DNA from: an uncultured Eubacteriales bacterium
Lineage (GTDB): Bacteria > Bacillota > Clostridia > Christensenellales > Aristaeellaceae
Assembly: GCA_900553905.1 (NCBI GenBank)
Contig: USFL01000027.1
Coordinates: 1-10,969, forward strand
DNA length: 10,969 bases
Reading direction: 5' to 3'
In this document: one piece after another, positions 4,646-10,969 of the stretch
How positions within the stretch are numbered: the stretch's first letter is position 1
Layout: each line of letters opens with the position of its first letter
The notes under the pieces: generated by a model
Database searches by the model: none
What the model saw: the letters and a program-made list of their open reading frames with translations, nothing else
What the model was told of the DNA's origin: nothing
Position numbers and translations under genes: made by a program

Positions 4646-6727
4646 ATGGAAGCCAATCTTTCCCTGATGTACGTCATTTCCCTGTTCTCTGTCCTCATTG
4701 CATTTGCTTTTGCGGCATACCTGTTTTTGTGGGTGCGGCGCCAAAAGAGCACCAACGCGCGCATCAACGAGGTGGCGGCGCTCATCAAGGAGGGCGCGAA
4801 CACCTTTATGCGCAAGGAATACCGCGTGTTGTCCATCTTTGCGGGGATAGCGGCGGTCATCATCTTCCTGCTGCTGCCCTCGCCCGTCTGGACGGGACAT
4901 CCGGGCCGCAACCTGTCCATGGCGGCGGCTTATGTGGCGGGCACGGCGCTGAGCGCCATCGCGGGCAAAATCGGCATTCTGGTGGCCACCAACGCCAACG
5001 CCCGCGCGGCCGAGGGCGCGCGGCAGGGTGTGCGCCCGGCGTTTCTGATCGGTTTCCGCGGCGGAGCGGTGATGGGGCTGGCCGTGGTGGGCTTCAGTCT
5101 GCTGGGCGTGTGCGGCGTGCTCTGGCTTGCGGGCGACAGCAGCATTCTTTTGGGCTTCAGCTTCGGTGCAAGCTCGCTGGCGCTGTTTGCCAAGGCGGGC
5201 GGCGGCATTTTCACCAAGACCGCCGACGTGAGCGCGGATCTGACCGGCAAGGTGGAGCTGGGCATCCCGGAGGATGACCCGCGCAATCCTGCCGTGATCG
5301 CAGACAACGTGGGCGACAACGTGGGCGACGTGGCCGGCATGGGCGCTGACCTGTTCGACTCCAACGTGGCAGCCATGACCTCCGCACTGGTGATTGCCCA
5401 ATCGCTGGGCGGGCAGGCGAACACGGCCATGGTATTCTGCTATGCCGCGCTGGGCCTGATCGCTTCCATTATTGGTATCGCTACCGCACGCATTGACAAG
5501 GGCGGCAGCCCCACCCGTGCGCTGAACGCCTCCACCTACGTGACCACAGGATTGTTCATCGTCCTTACGGCGCTGGCCACGCTGATCTTCCGTGACTTTA
5601 GCTGGCGAATCTGGGGCGCGTCCACCGTGGGCCTCCTGGTGGGTGTGATCATTGGCATCACCACCGACTATTTTACCGACGATTCCAAACCGATTGTGCA
5701 GAAGGTAGCCCGCGCTTCGCGTTCCGGGTCTGCCTTTACGGTTCTCTCCGGCGTCTCCTACGGATTTGTGTCGGCGTTGCCGGCCATGGCGGGCATCGCC
5801 ATTTCGGCGCTCACGGCTTACCGTCTCTGCGCGCCGATGGGAAGCGATTACGCGATGTTCGGCATCGCCATGGCGGCGGTCGGCATGCTGTCCATCGTGG
5901 GCATGATCATCTCGAATGACGCCTATGGCCCCATTGTGGACAACGCGCGTGGACTGGCGGAGATGGGCGGTCTGGGCGAACAGACCATTCGCGTGGCGGA
6001 TGAACTGGACAGCGCCGGCAACACCGTCAAAGCCGTGACCAAGGGATTTGCCATCGGCGCGGCGGGACTGACGGTCATTTCCCTGCTGGGCGCGTATCTC
6101 AGCGAGGTCAACGAGGCCCTGATGGCGGCGGGAAAAGCGGTCATCACCGGTTTTGATATTATGGACCCCTCGGTATTTTTCGGCGTGCTCATCGGCGCTG
6201 CCATCCCCGCGGTATTCTCGGCCATGCTGATGCTGGGCGTGGACAAAAATGCCCAGCGTATGGTGGCGGAAATCCACCGGCAATTCAGCAGCATTCCCGG
6301 CCTGAGCGAGGGCCACACGGGCGCGAAACCGGAATATGACCGCTGCATCGACATCGCCACCTCCGGCGCGCTGATGGAGCTGATTCCCGCCGGGCTTGCG
6401 GCCATCGTGGCCACGGTGGTGGTGGGCTTCGTGGGTGGACCGCTGGCCATTGGCGGCTTCCTGCTGGGCAACATTGTAAGCGGTCTGCTTCTGGCGCTGT
6501 TCATGTCCAACGCGGGCGGTCTGTGGGACAATGCAAAGAAGTATGTGGAAGCGGGCCATGAGGGCGGCAAGGGGTCCAAGGCGCACAAGGCGGCCGTGGT
6601 GGGCGACACCGTGGGCGATCCCTTTAAGGATACCGCCGGTCCCTCCATCAACACGCAGATTACCGTGGTATCGCTGGTGGCGTCGCTGATGAGCGGGCTG
6701 TTCGCGGCGTGGTCGCTGCTGGGATAA
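4646..6727 (+). CDS. hppA: Membrane-bound ion-pumping pyrophosphatase (probably H+, K+-independent type)
   Basis: This integral membrane pyrophosphatase hydrolyses cytoplasmic pyrophosphate to phosphate and uses the energy to pump ions across the membrane. The 693-residue length fits the family (about 16 transmembrane helices). Substrate-site motifs are intact: DVSADLTGKVE (194-204), DNVGDNVGDVAGMGADLFDS (220-239) and GDTVGDPFKDT (653-663). The motif GNTVKAVTK (458-466) has Lys462 where potassium-dependent enzymes carry Ala; in this family Lys there marks potassium-independent proton pumps, which is the prediction here, although Val461 replaces the usual second Thr. AAAGGAG (4627-4633) is 12 bases from the ATG at 4646, slightly long. 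An in-frame TTG at 4634 directly abuts it and is unlikely, and the next Met is at 4667. A longer frame from 4592 adds only a hydrophilic stretch with no family counterpart. The gene is divergent from the KdpDE-like genes and has its own promoter; no terminator is obvious after it. Confidence 0.96.
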   Translation: MEANLSLMYVISLFSVLIAFAFAAYLFLWVRRQKSTNARINEVAALIKEGANTFMRKEYRVLSIFAGIAAVIIFLLLPSPVWTGHPGRNLSMAAAYVAGTALSAIAGKIGILVATNANARAAEGARQGVRPAFLIGFRGGAVMGLAVVGFSLLGVCGVLWLAGDSSILLGFSFGASSLALFAKAGGGIFTKTADVSADLTGKVELGIPEDDPRNPAVIADNVGDNVGDVAGMGADLFDSNVAAMTSALVIAQSLGGQANTAMVFCYAALGLIASIIGIATARIDKGGSPTRALNASTYVTTGLFIVLTALATLIFRDFSWRIWGASTVGLLVGVIIGITTDYFTDDSKPIVQKVARASRSGSAFTVLSGVSYGFVSALPAMAGIAISALTAYRLCAPMGSDYAMFGIAMAAVGMLSIVGMIISNDAYGPIVDNARGLAEMGGLGEQTIRVADELDSAGNTVKAVTKGFAIGAAGLTVISLLGAYLSEVNEALMAAGKAVITGFDIMDPSVFFGVLIGAAIPAVFSAMLMLGVDKNAQRMVAEIHRQFSSIPGLSEGHTGAKPEYDRCIDIATSGALMELIPAGLAAIVATVVVGFVGGPLAIGGFLLGNIVSGLLLALFMSNAGGLWDNAKKYVEAGHEGGKGSKAHKAAVVGDTVGDPFKDTAGPSINTQITVVSLVASLMSGLFAAWSLLG

Positions 6728-6740
6728 ACAAAAGAGACGT

Positions 6741-6769
6741 TTGACGGGACTCCCTGATTTTGATAGAAT
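6741..6769 (+). promoter_or_regulatory. SigA-type promoter for the surface protein gene
   Basis: TTGACG (6741-6746) and TAGAAT (6764-6769) are separated by 17 bases, and TGA just before the -10 (6761-6763) makes it an extended -10. It lies between the hppA stop and the next ATG, giving a leader of about 25 bases. It argues against a start at the upstream in-frame TTG (6760), which overlaps the promoter. Confidence 0.8.
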
Positions 6770-6801
6770 CATGTCAGGCAAGGCAAAAAGGGGGAGCCGT
6801 C

Positions 6802-7719
6802 ATGAAAAAGAAGCTGCTTTGCGTTCTTTTGGCGCTGTGTTTTGCGTTCGTATGTCAAACGGCCTTCGCGGTGAGCTTTTCACGCGAGGAATACAGGCAG
6901 ATCGTCTTTGAGGCCATCGGGGGCGCGAGCGACGCCAATGGCAAGCTCTGCGACAACCTCTGGCTGGGCACCGTGGAGGCGCCCGGACTTGGAAGGGCTT
7001 ATCTGTATACGTTTGTGGATGTTTATGTGGGAAAGACGCAGGGCTTCCTTTTCCTCTATGGCGATGAGGCGTATCTTGCCTATACGGGAGAGCTGGCCCT
7101 ACAGCCCTGTGGTGCGTGCACATTGCCCCAGGGAAGCTGGACCATCCGCTTCCAGAACGGCAAGCCGTCCCTGATGCTCAACGGTAGCGAAAAGAAAAAG
7201 ATCGAGGGCGTCAAAATCAACAGTTTCCAGTTTTCCATTCCCGTTGTGGACCAGTACGGGGACCCTGTGGCGGGCGCGGTGTTCGACCTCCAAACTGTGA
7301 CCTGGGGCGGAAACGATCAAATGAGCCTGGGCACGGTGACCACGGGGGCCGATGGCATACTGTACTTCCCGGGGCCGCTGCAAGCGGACGGGGCCTATTG
7401 GTTCAAGCAGGTTTCCGCGCCGGATGGCTATGAACCCATGCAGGAAAGATCGGTTGTGCTGGAGATGGATGTGGACAAGGGCGTCATAAGCGCAATGACC
7501 AACACGGAGCATCCCAATGAGGTCCGCTTGTCACAGGTCATCAACCGCCGCCAGGGCGCAAAGCCTACACCTATACCCACACCCGGTACGCAGCCCGCGT
7601 CCCAGCCGCCCCTCACGGGCGACAGCACGCCGCTGTGGCTGTGGGGTGGACTGGCGCTGGTCTGCGCCGCTGTGGCCATCGGGCTGGCCCTGTGGTTGAG
7701 AAAGGGTCAGAAAAAATAG
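6802..7719 (+). CDS. Secreted wall-anchored protein with one SpaA/CnaB-like domain
   Basis: This is a 305-residue exported protein. Residues 1-23 form a signal peptide (KKK, hydrophobic core, cleavage after TAFA). Residues 24-143 form a domain I do not recognise, rich in aromatic and acidic residues. Residues 144-240 resemble a SpaA/CnaB (prealbumin-like) pilin domain: VVDQYGDPVAGAVFDL, a TTGADGILYF-like turn, and YWFKQVSAPDGY (199-210). A Pro/Thr-rich linker (about 254-270) then leads to a sorting signal: PPLTG (269-273), hydrophobic helix 278-299 and basic tail RKGQKK. PPLTG is a variant of LPXTG. In bond-forming CnaB domains a Lys stands in the first strand and a Glu in the E-x-x-AP motif; here those places hold hydrophobic residues and Gln203, so an isopeptide bond looks unlikely. 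The start at 6802 has GGGGGAG 5 bases upstream. No sortase or pilin genes adjoin it. It may be an adhesin or envelope accessory protein; function unknown. Confidence 0.8.
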   Translation: MKKKLLCVLLALCFAFVCQTAFAVSFSREEYRQIVFEAIGGASDANGKLCDNLWLGTVEAPGLGRAYLYTFVDVYVGKTQGFLFLYGDEAYLAYTGELALQPCGACTLPQGSWTIRFQNGKPSLMLNGSEKKKIEGVKINSFQFSIPVVDQYGDPVAGAVFDLQTVTWGGNDQMSLGTVTTGADGILYFPGPLQADGAYWFKQVSAPDGYEPMQERSVVLEMDVDKGVISAMTNTEHPNEVRLSQVINRRQGAKPTPIPTPGTQPASQPPLTGDSTPLWLWGGLALVCAAVAIGLALWLRKGQKK

Positions 7720-7722
7720 AAA

Positions 7723-7756
7723 AGAGGGGCGGCTGCGGGGCCGCCCTTTTCCTTTT
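7723..7756 (+). terminator. Rho-independent terminator after the surface protein gene
   Basis: GGGCGGC (7727-7733) pairs with GCCGCCC (7740-7746) around the loop TGCGGG. Weaker A-T and G-T pairs extend the stem outward to 7723 and 7750, and TTTTCCTTTT follows (7747-7756). It begins a few bases after the stop codon and separates the surface gene from the housekeeping operon. Confidence 0.88.
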
Positions 7757-7764
7757 ATGCATAC

Positions 7765-7793
7765 TTGTATTTTTTTCATGGGAATGTTATAAT
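7765..7793 (+). promoter_or_regulatory. Promoter for the yicC-remA-gmk-rpoZ-coaBC operon
   Basis: A perfect TATAAT (7788-7793) is preceded by TGT (7785-7787), making an extended -10. TTGTAT (7765-7770) serves as a partial -35 at 17 bases. It lies just after the terminator and about 36 bases before the yicC ATG. No other clear promoter is seen within the downstream gene string. Confidence 0.78.
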
Positions 7794-7829
7794 CAAGGTT
7801 ACGAATGAAGCAAGGAGGCGAGCGGTTCC

Positions 7830-8702
7830 ATGCAGAGCATGACGGGGTATGGCCGGGCGCGGGCTTGCCGCGACGGGCGTGAGATCACCATCGAGCTCAA
7901 AACCGTCAACCACCGTTTTCTGGACCTTTCGTTCCGAATGCCCAAAAACCTGACCTTTCTGGAGGACGTGCTGCGCGAGCGCATCAACAAGAGCGCGCTG
8001 AAGCGCGGCCATGTGGATGTGTTTGTCACCTATGCCAACACCCGCGCCGATGCACGGGAAGTGCGAGTGGACGGGCTTATGCTGGAGGCGTTCGGCCAGG
8101 CGCTCAAGGGCGCAGAGGAAGCGCTGGACCCCTATCGCCGCATGACGGCGGCGGAGGCGCTGACCCTCAGCGGCGCGCTTACCATCACGCAGGCGGAGGA
8201 GGATGCCGCCGCCGTGGAGGAGCTGGCGACCGAGGCGTTTGATGCCGCGCTGGACAAGCTGATGGACATGCGCCTCAAGGAGGGCGACCACCTCCGAGAC
8301 GATCTGCTTGCCAACCTGGCGGAACTTTCCTCCCTGCGGCAGGCTGTGGCGGAGCGTGCGCCGGAGGTGCCGCGCGAATACCGGCAGCGGCTCATGGCCA
8401 GACTGGAAGAATGGCAGGTGAACGCCGACGCGCAGCGCGTGGCGCAGGAGGTGGCCCTCATGGCCGATCACTGCGCCATCGACGAGGAGCTAAGCCGCCT
8501 GGAAAGCCACATCGCCCAGTTCCGCAGCAGTGTGGAAAGCGGTACGGAGGTGGGGCGCAAGCTGGATTTCCTGCTCCAGGAGATGAACCGAGAAATCAAT
8601 ACCATCGGTTCCAAGGCGTCCGATTGCGACATCGCACAGCAGGTGGTCAGCGCCAAGTGCCTGGTGGAAAAGCTGCGCGAGCAGGTCCAAAACGCCGTAT
8701 GA
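7830..8702 (+). CDS. yicC: YicC/YloC family protein (putative endoribonuclease)
   Basis: This 290-residue protein has both family domains: an N-terminal YicC domain opening with MQSMTGYGRA, and a C-terminal DUF1732 domain ending with REINTIGSKASDCDIA and KLREQVQNA-type segments. Family members have been reported as endoribonucleases and as stress or stationary-phase factors; the cellular role here is inferred only. The length matches Bacillus YloC and E. coli YicC. ATG 7830 has AAGGAGG (7812-7818) 11 bases upstream. It is the first gene of the operon, in the same order as Bacillus yloC-remA-gmk-rpoZ-coaBC, with its own extended -10 promoter and a terminator just upstream, so it is well isolated from the accessory genes. 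The middle region (about 100-200) is helical and rich in Ala, Glu and Leu. Confidence 0.94.
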   Translation: MQSMTGYGRARACRDGREITIELKTVNHRFLDLSFRMPKNLTFLEDVLRERINKSALKRGHVDVFVTYANTRADAREVRVDGLMLEAFGQALKGAEEALDPYRRMTAAEALTLSGALTITQAEEDAAAVEELATEAFDAALDKLMDMRLKEGDHLRDDLLANLAELSSLRQAVAERAPEVPREYRQRLMARLEEWQVNADAQRVAQEVALMADHCAIDEELSRLESHIAQFRSSVESGTEVGRKLDFLLQEMNREINTIGSKASDCDIAQQVVSAKCLVEKLREQVQNAV

Positions 8703-8723
8703 TCTAGGGGAAGGGGGCTTTGG

Positions 8724-8996
8724 GTGCTCAGGCTCATCAATATCGGCTTTGGCAACATGATCGCCGCCGACCGCATCATCGCAATCGTCAGCCCGGACAG
8801 CGCGCCCGTCAAGCGCATGATTCAGGAGGCGCGCGACCGCAAGCGCGTGATTGACGCCACGCAGGGGCGGCGCACGCGTGCTGTCATCCAGACCGACAGC
8901 GACCATGTGGTGCTTTCCGCGATTCAGCCCGAAACCATCGCGGGGCGTGTAGGGCAGCGCGACGCGGCCATCCGTGACGAGGAAAAGGAGGTCTAA
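8724..8996 (+). CDS. remA: RemA-like regulatory protein (DUF370)
   Basis: This small 90-residue protein is very close to Bacillus RemA, a DNA-binding activator of extracellular matrix operons and some osmoprotection genes. Conserved blocks are [10 protein letters not shown], the [17 protein letters not shown] segment, [12 protein letters not shown], and [16 protein letters not shown]. The charged C-terminal tail is variable in the family. The start is a GTG at 8724, giving [11 protein letters not shown], with a purine-rich AGGGGAAGGGGG (8706-8717) just upstream and no better ATG. It lies 21 bases after yicC and 3 bases before gmk, so it is co-transcribed with housekeeping genes as in Bacillus. 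No matrix operon is in the window; its targets are unknown here. Confidence 0.95.
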   Translation: MLRLINIGFGNMIAADRIIAIVSPDSAPVKRMIQEARDRKRVIDATQGRRTRAVIQTDSDHVVLSAIQPETIAGRVGQRDAAIRDEEKEV

Positions 8997-8999
8997 CCC

Positions 9000-9611
9000 A
9001 TGGCGGTGAAGTTTGAACGCACGGGAATGCTGCTGATTATTTCAGGACCCTCCGGCACGGGAAAGGGCACGCTGGTGAAGAAGCTGATGGACTCCGATCC
9101 CAGCTTCCGCTTTTCCTGCAGCGTGACTACGCGCAAGCCTCGCGACAATGAAATTGAGGGTGTGCATTACCACTTTGTGACGGAGGAGGCGTTCGACCGC
9201 CTGGTGAGCGAAAACGCGTTTCTGGAACATGCTACGGTGCACGGTCACCGCTACGGTACGCTGCGCGCCCCGGTGGAGCGGATGATGGCCGAGGGGTACA
9301 ACGTGCTGCTGGACATCGACCCCCAGGGCGCCATCACCGTGATGCAGAACGCCGCCGACTATGTGAGCGTATTCATCCTGCCCCCCAGCTTTGAGGAACT
9401 GCGCGTGCGCCTGCATACCCGCAACACCGACGACCCCGTCGAGATCGAGCGCCGGCTCAAGAACGCGCGGGGCGAGGTGCAGAAGATCGACCGTTATCAG
9501 TACGCCGTGGTCAACGACAACCTGGAGCTGGCCTTCGCCCAGCTGCAGAGCATCGCCAACGCGGAAAAGCACCGCACCACGCGCTTTCACCCCCATATTG
9601 CCGAGAAATGA
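9000..9611 (+). CDS. gmk: Guanylate kinase
   Basis: This cytoplasmic enzyme converts GMP and ATP to GDP and ADP, an essential step in GTP and (p)ppGpp metabolism. At 203 residues it is the normal length. The P-loop GPSGTGKGT is at 16-24. The GMP-binding SVTTRKPRDNEIEGVHYHF segment (41-59) includes S41, R45, R48 and Y57. DIDPQGA (the Walker B-like strand) and the lid region with RLHTRNTDD and RRLKNARGE follow. AAGGAGG (8985-8991), inside the end of remA, lies 8 bases before the ATG at 9000. In the same operon rpoZ follows after 43 bases, as in many bacteria. The stop is followed by a small GGCGC-GCT-GCGCC hairpin in the spacer, too short to be a convincing terminator. Confidence 0.98.
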   Translation: MAVKFERTGMLLIISGPSGTGKGTLVKKLMDSDPSFRFSCSVTTRKPRDNEIEGVHYHFVTEEAFDRLVSENAFLEHATVHGHRYGTLRAPVERMMAEGYNVLLDIDPQGAITVMQNAADYVSVFILPPSFEELRVRLHTRNTDDPVEIERRLKNARGEVQKIDRYQYAVVNDNLELAFAQLQSIANAEKHRTTRFHPHIAEK

Positions 9612-9654
9612 CCCATGGCGCGCTGCGCCGCATCTTTGAAGGAGGAAACCTATT

Positions 9655-9867
9655 ATGGCCATTGTGGACCCGACCATCGTTGAACTGTGTGAAAAGGTGG
9701 ACTGCCGCTACACGCTGGTGGTGGAGGCCAGCAAGCGCGCCCGCCAGCTGGTGGACGGCGCGCAGCCGCTGATTGACCCCAAGGACATGAAGCCGCTCAA
9801 GATCGCCGTGGAGGAAATCAACCGCGGCCTGCTGACCTATGAGCGCGACGCCGATCTGGAGGACTGA
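9655..9867 (+). CDS. rpoZ: RNA polymerase omega subunit
   Basis: This 70-residue protein matches the omega subunit, which helps assemble and stabilise core RNA polymerase by binding the beta-prime subunit. The family pattern is visible: CRYTLVVEASKRARQL (18-33), then the KPLKIAVEEINRGLL segment, corresponding to the conserved R-x-x-LV...A-KRAR and A-x-EI-x-x-G-x-L elements. Length is typical for the short Firmicutes form. ATG 9655 has AAGGAGG (9639-9645) 9 bases upstream. The gene stands between gmk and coaBC, and the coaBC start follows its stop after one base, suggesting translational coupling. Confidence 0.96.
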   Translation: MAIVDPTIVELCEKVDCRYTLVVEASKRARQLVDGAQPLIDPKDMKPLKIAVEEINRGLLTYERDADLED

Positions 9868-9868
9868 C

Positions 9869-10969
9869 ATGCTGAGCGGCAGACATGTGGTCATGGGCGT
9901 GACGGGCGGCATCGCGGCCTACAAGGCGTGCGAGGTCGTGTCCCGGCTGAAAAAGCTGGGCGCGGAGGTGGACGTCATCATGACGCACAACGCCACAAAG
10001 CTGGTCGCGCCGCTCACCTTTGAAACCCTCAGCGCCCGCCCGGTGTGCGTGGATACCTTTGCACGCGCCGAATCCTGGGATGTCAGGCATATTTCCCTGG
10101 CGCAGAAGGCCGACGTGATGCTGGTAGCTCCGGCTACGGCCAACCTGATGGCCAAGCTGGCCTGCGGCATCGCCGACGACATGCTCACCACCACGCTTTT
10201 GGCCACCAAGGCGCCCATCTTGCTTGCCCCGGCCATGAACACCGGCATGTGGACCGCCGAGGCCACGCAGCAAAACCTGCGTACCCTGCTTGCGCGCGGA
10301 GTGCGTACCGTGGGCCCGGACAGCGGACATCTGGCCTGCGGCGACAGCGGCGCGGGCCGCATGAGCGAGCCGGAAGCCATAGTGCAGGCGGTGTGCGACC
10401 TGCTGTGCCGCACCCGCGACATGGAGGGCCTGCGCGTGCTGGTCACCGCCGGCCCCACCGTGGAGCGCATCGACCCGGTGCGCTACCTCACCAACGACTC
10501 CTCCGGCAAGATGGGCTACGCCCTGGCGCAGGCCGCGCATGACCGCGGCGCGCTGGTCACGCTGCTCACCGGGCCGGTGCAGATCGCCCCGCCGCAGGGC
10601 GTGAGCGTCGTGCCCGTCACCTCCACGCAGAGCCTGTATGACGCCATGCTGGCCCGCTGTGGGGAACAGGACATTATCGTGCAGGCGGCAGCCCCGGCGG
10701 ATTACCGCGTGGAGCACCCCTTCGCGCAGAAGCTCAAAAAGCGCGAGGGCGAGCCGCTCATGCTTGCACTGGTGGAAAACCCGGATATCGCCAGGGCCGT
10801 GGGGGAGCGCAAGCAGCCCGGCCAGGTGCTGGTGGGCTTTGCCGCCGAGACGCAGAACGTGCTGGAAAACGCGCGTGGAAAGCTGCTTTCCAAGCATCTG
10901 GACCTGATTGTGGCCAATGACGTGACCGCCGAGGGCGCGGGCTTTGGCACGGACACCAACATTGTGACG
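9869..10969 (+). CDS. coaBC: Bifunctional phosphopantothenoylcysteine decarboxylase/synthetase, 3' partial
   Basis: CoaBC makes 4'-phosphopantetheine for coenzyme A: the CoaB half joins 4'-phosphopantothenate and cysteine using CTP, and the FMN-dependent CoaC half decarboxylates the product. The reading frame is open to the window end; 367 residues are visible of about 400. The CoaC part (about 1-175) has MGVTGGIAAYK, active-site His74, PAMN with Asn124, and Cys157 in ACGDSGAGRM. The CoaB part has VTAGPTVERIDPVRYLTN with Asn209 and SSGKMGYALA, AAPADYRV, Lys288 in the KLKK motif, and NPDIA. All key residues of both halves are present. ATG 9869 has TGGAGG (9857-9862) 6 bases upstream and lies one base after the rpoZ stop. 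In related genomes priA usually follows, but that is outside the window. Confidence 0.97.
   Translation, partial: MLSGRHVVMGVTGGIAAYKACEVVSRLKKLGAEVDVIMTHNATKLVAPLTFETLSARPVCVDTFARAESWDVRHISLAQKADVMLVAPATANLMAKLACGIADDMLTTTLLATKAPILLAPAMNTGMWTAEATQQNLRTLLARGVRTVGPDSGHLACGDSGAGRMSEPEAIVQAVCDLLCRTRDMEGLRVLVTAGPTVERIDPVRYLTNDSSGKMGYALAQAAHDRGALVTLLTGPVQIAPPQGVSVVPVTSTQSLYDAMLARCGEQDIIVQAAAPADYRVEHPFAQKLKKREGEPLMLALVENPDIARAVGERKQPGQVLVGFAAETQNVLENARGKLLSKHLDLIVANDVTAEGAGFGTDTNIVT

Noticed and set aside
4619..6781. A 720-codon open frame on the minus strand across hppA
   Set aside because: It is the antisense shadow of a GC-rich gene: rich in His, Arg, Gln and Gly, with no domain, membrane pattern or ribosome binding site, while the plus strand shows an unmistakable pyrophosphatase with all motifs.
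6802..7719. The surface protein as a major pilin subunit of a sortase-assembled pilus
   Set aside because: It has one short CnaB-like domain, no pilin-type Lys motif that I can identify, no isopeptide residues and no adjacent sortase or companion pilins.
9612..9654. GGCGC-GCT-GCGCC hairpin after gmk considered as a terminator
   Set aside because: The stem is 5 bp with a 3-base loop and no T tract, and rpoZ follows directly with a strong ribosome binding site and no visible promoter.
9818..10897. A 359-codon minus-strand frame opposite coaBC
   Set aside because: It is a shadow of coaBC, whose catalytic residues are all intact on the plus strand.

Overview
The window reads as chromosomal DNA of a GC-rich Gram-positive bacterium, most likely a member of the Clostridia or a relative within the Firmicutes. 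Support comes from strong AGGAGG-type ribosome binding sites, classic SigA-type promoters, a RemA (DUF370) gene, a sortase-type cell-wall anchor, and the gene order yicC-remA-gmk-rpoZ-coaBC, which matches the well-known Bacillus/Clostridium arrangement. The species cannot be named from the sequence alone. No tRNA, rRNA, CRISPR array, insertion sequence or phage gene is visible, and no stretch over 300 bases lacks a gene.

Layout: (1) positions 2-358 hold the end of yraN, a housekeeping PD-(D/E)XK-fold protein cut by the window edge. (2) 362-2651 hold a ribokinase-like PfkB sugar kinase with its own near-consensus promoter, then a sugar-type MFS transporter; they probably form an uptake-and-phosphorylation pair, with a strong 12-bp hairpin between them. 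(3) 2660-4403 on the minus strand hold a KdpE-like response regulator and a short KdpD-like sensor kinase. No kdpFABC potassium pump is in the window. (4) Divergent from the sensor, 4646-6727 encodes a membrane proton-pumping pyrophosphatase (hppA). The space between the two carries opposed promoters and two related 16-bp boxes with 11-bp half-site phasing, a plausible operator for the response regulator. (5) 6802-7719 encodes a small secreted wall-anchored protein with one degenerate SpaA/CnaB-like domain, followed by a rho-independent terminator. (6) 7830 to the end is a tight housekeeping operon: yicC, remA, gmk, rpoZ and a coaBC truncated by the window edge.

The most interesting part is 3336-6727: a cut-down potassium-type two-component system divergent from a pyrophosphatase that carries the signature of potassium-independent proton pumps, with candidate binding boxes between them. 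It suggests a KdpDE-derived system rewired to membrane energetics. Next is the single-domain surface protein, which has a PPLTG sorting motif, appears to lack the residues for an isopeptide bond, and has an unrecognised N-terminal domain. No wholly unknown multi-gene system is evident. Several gene starts were placed downstream of the longest possible reading frame because promoters or ribosome binding sites lie inside the extended frames.
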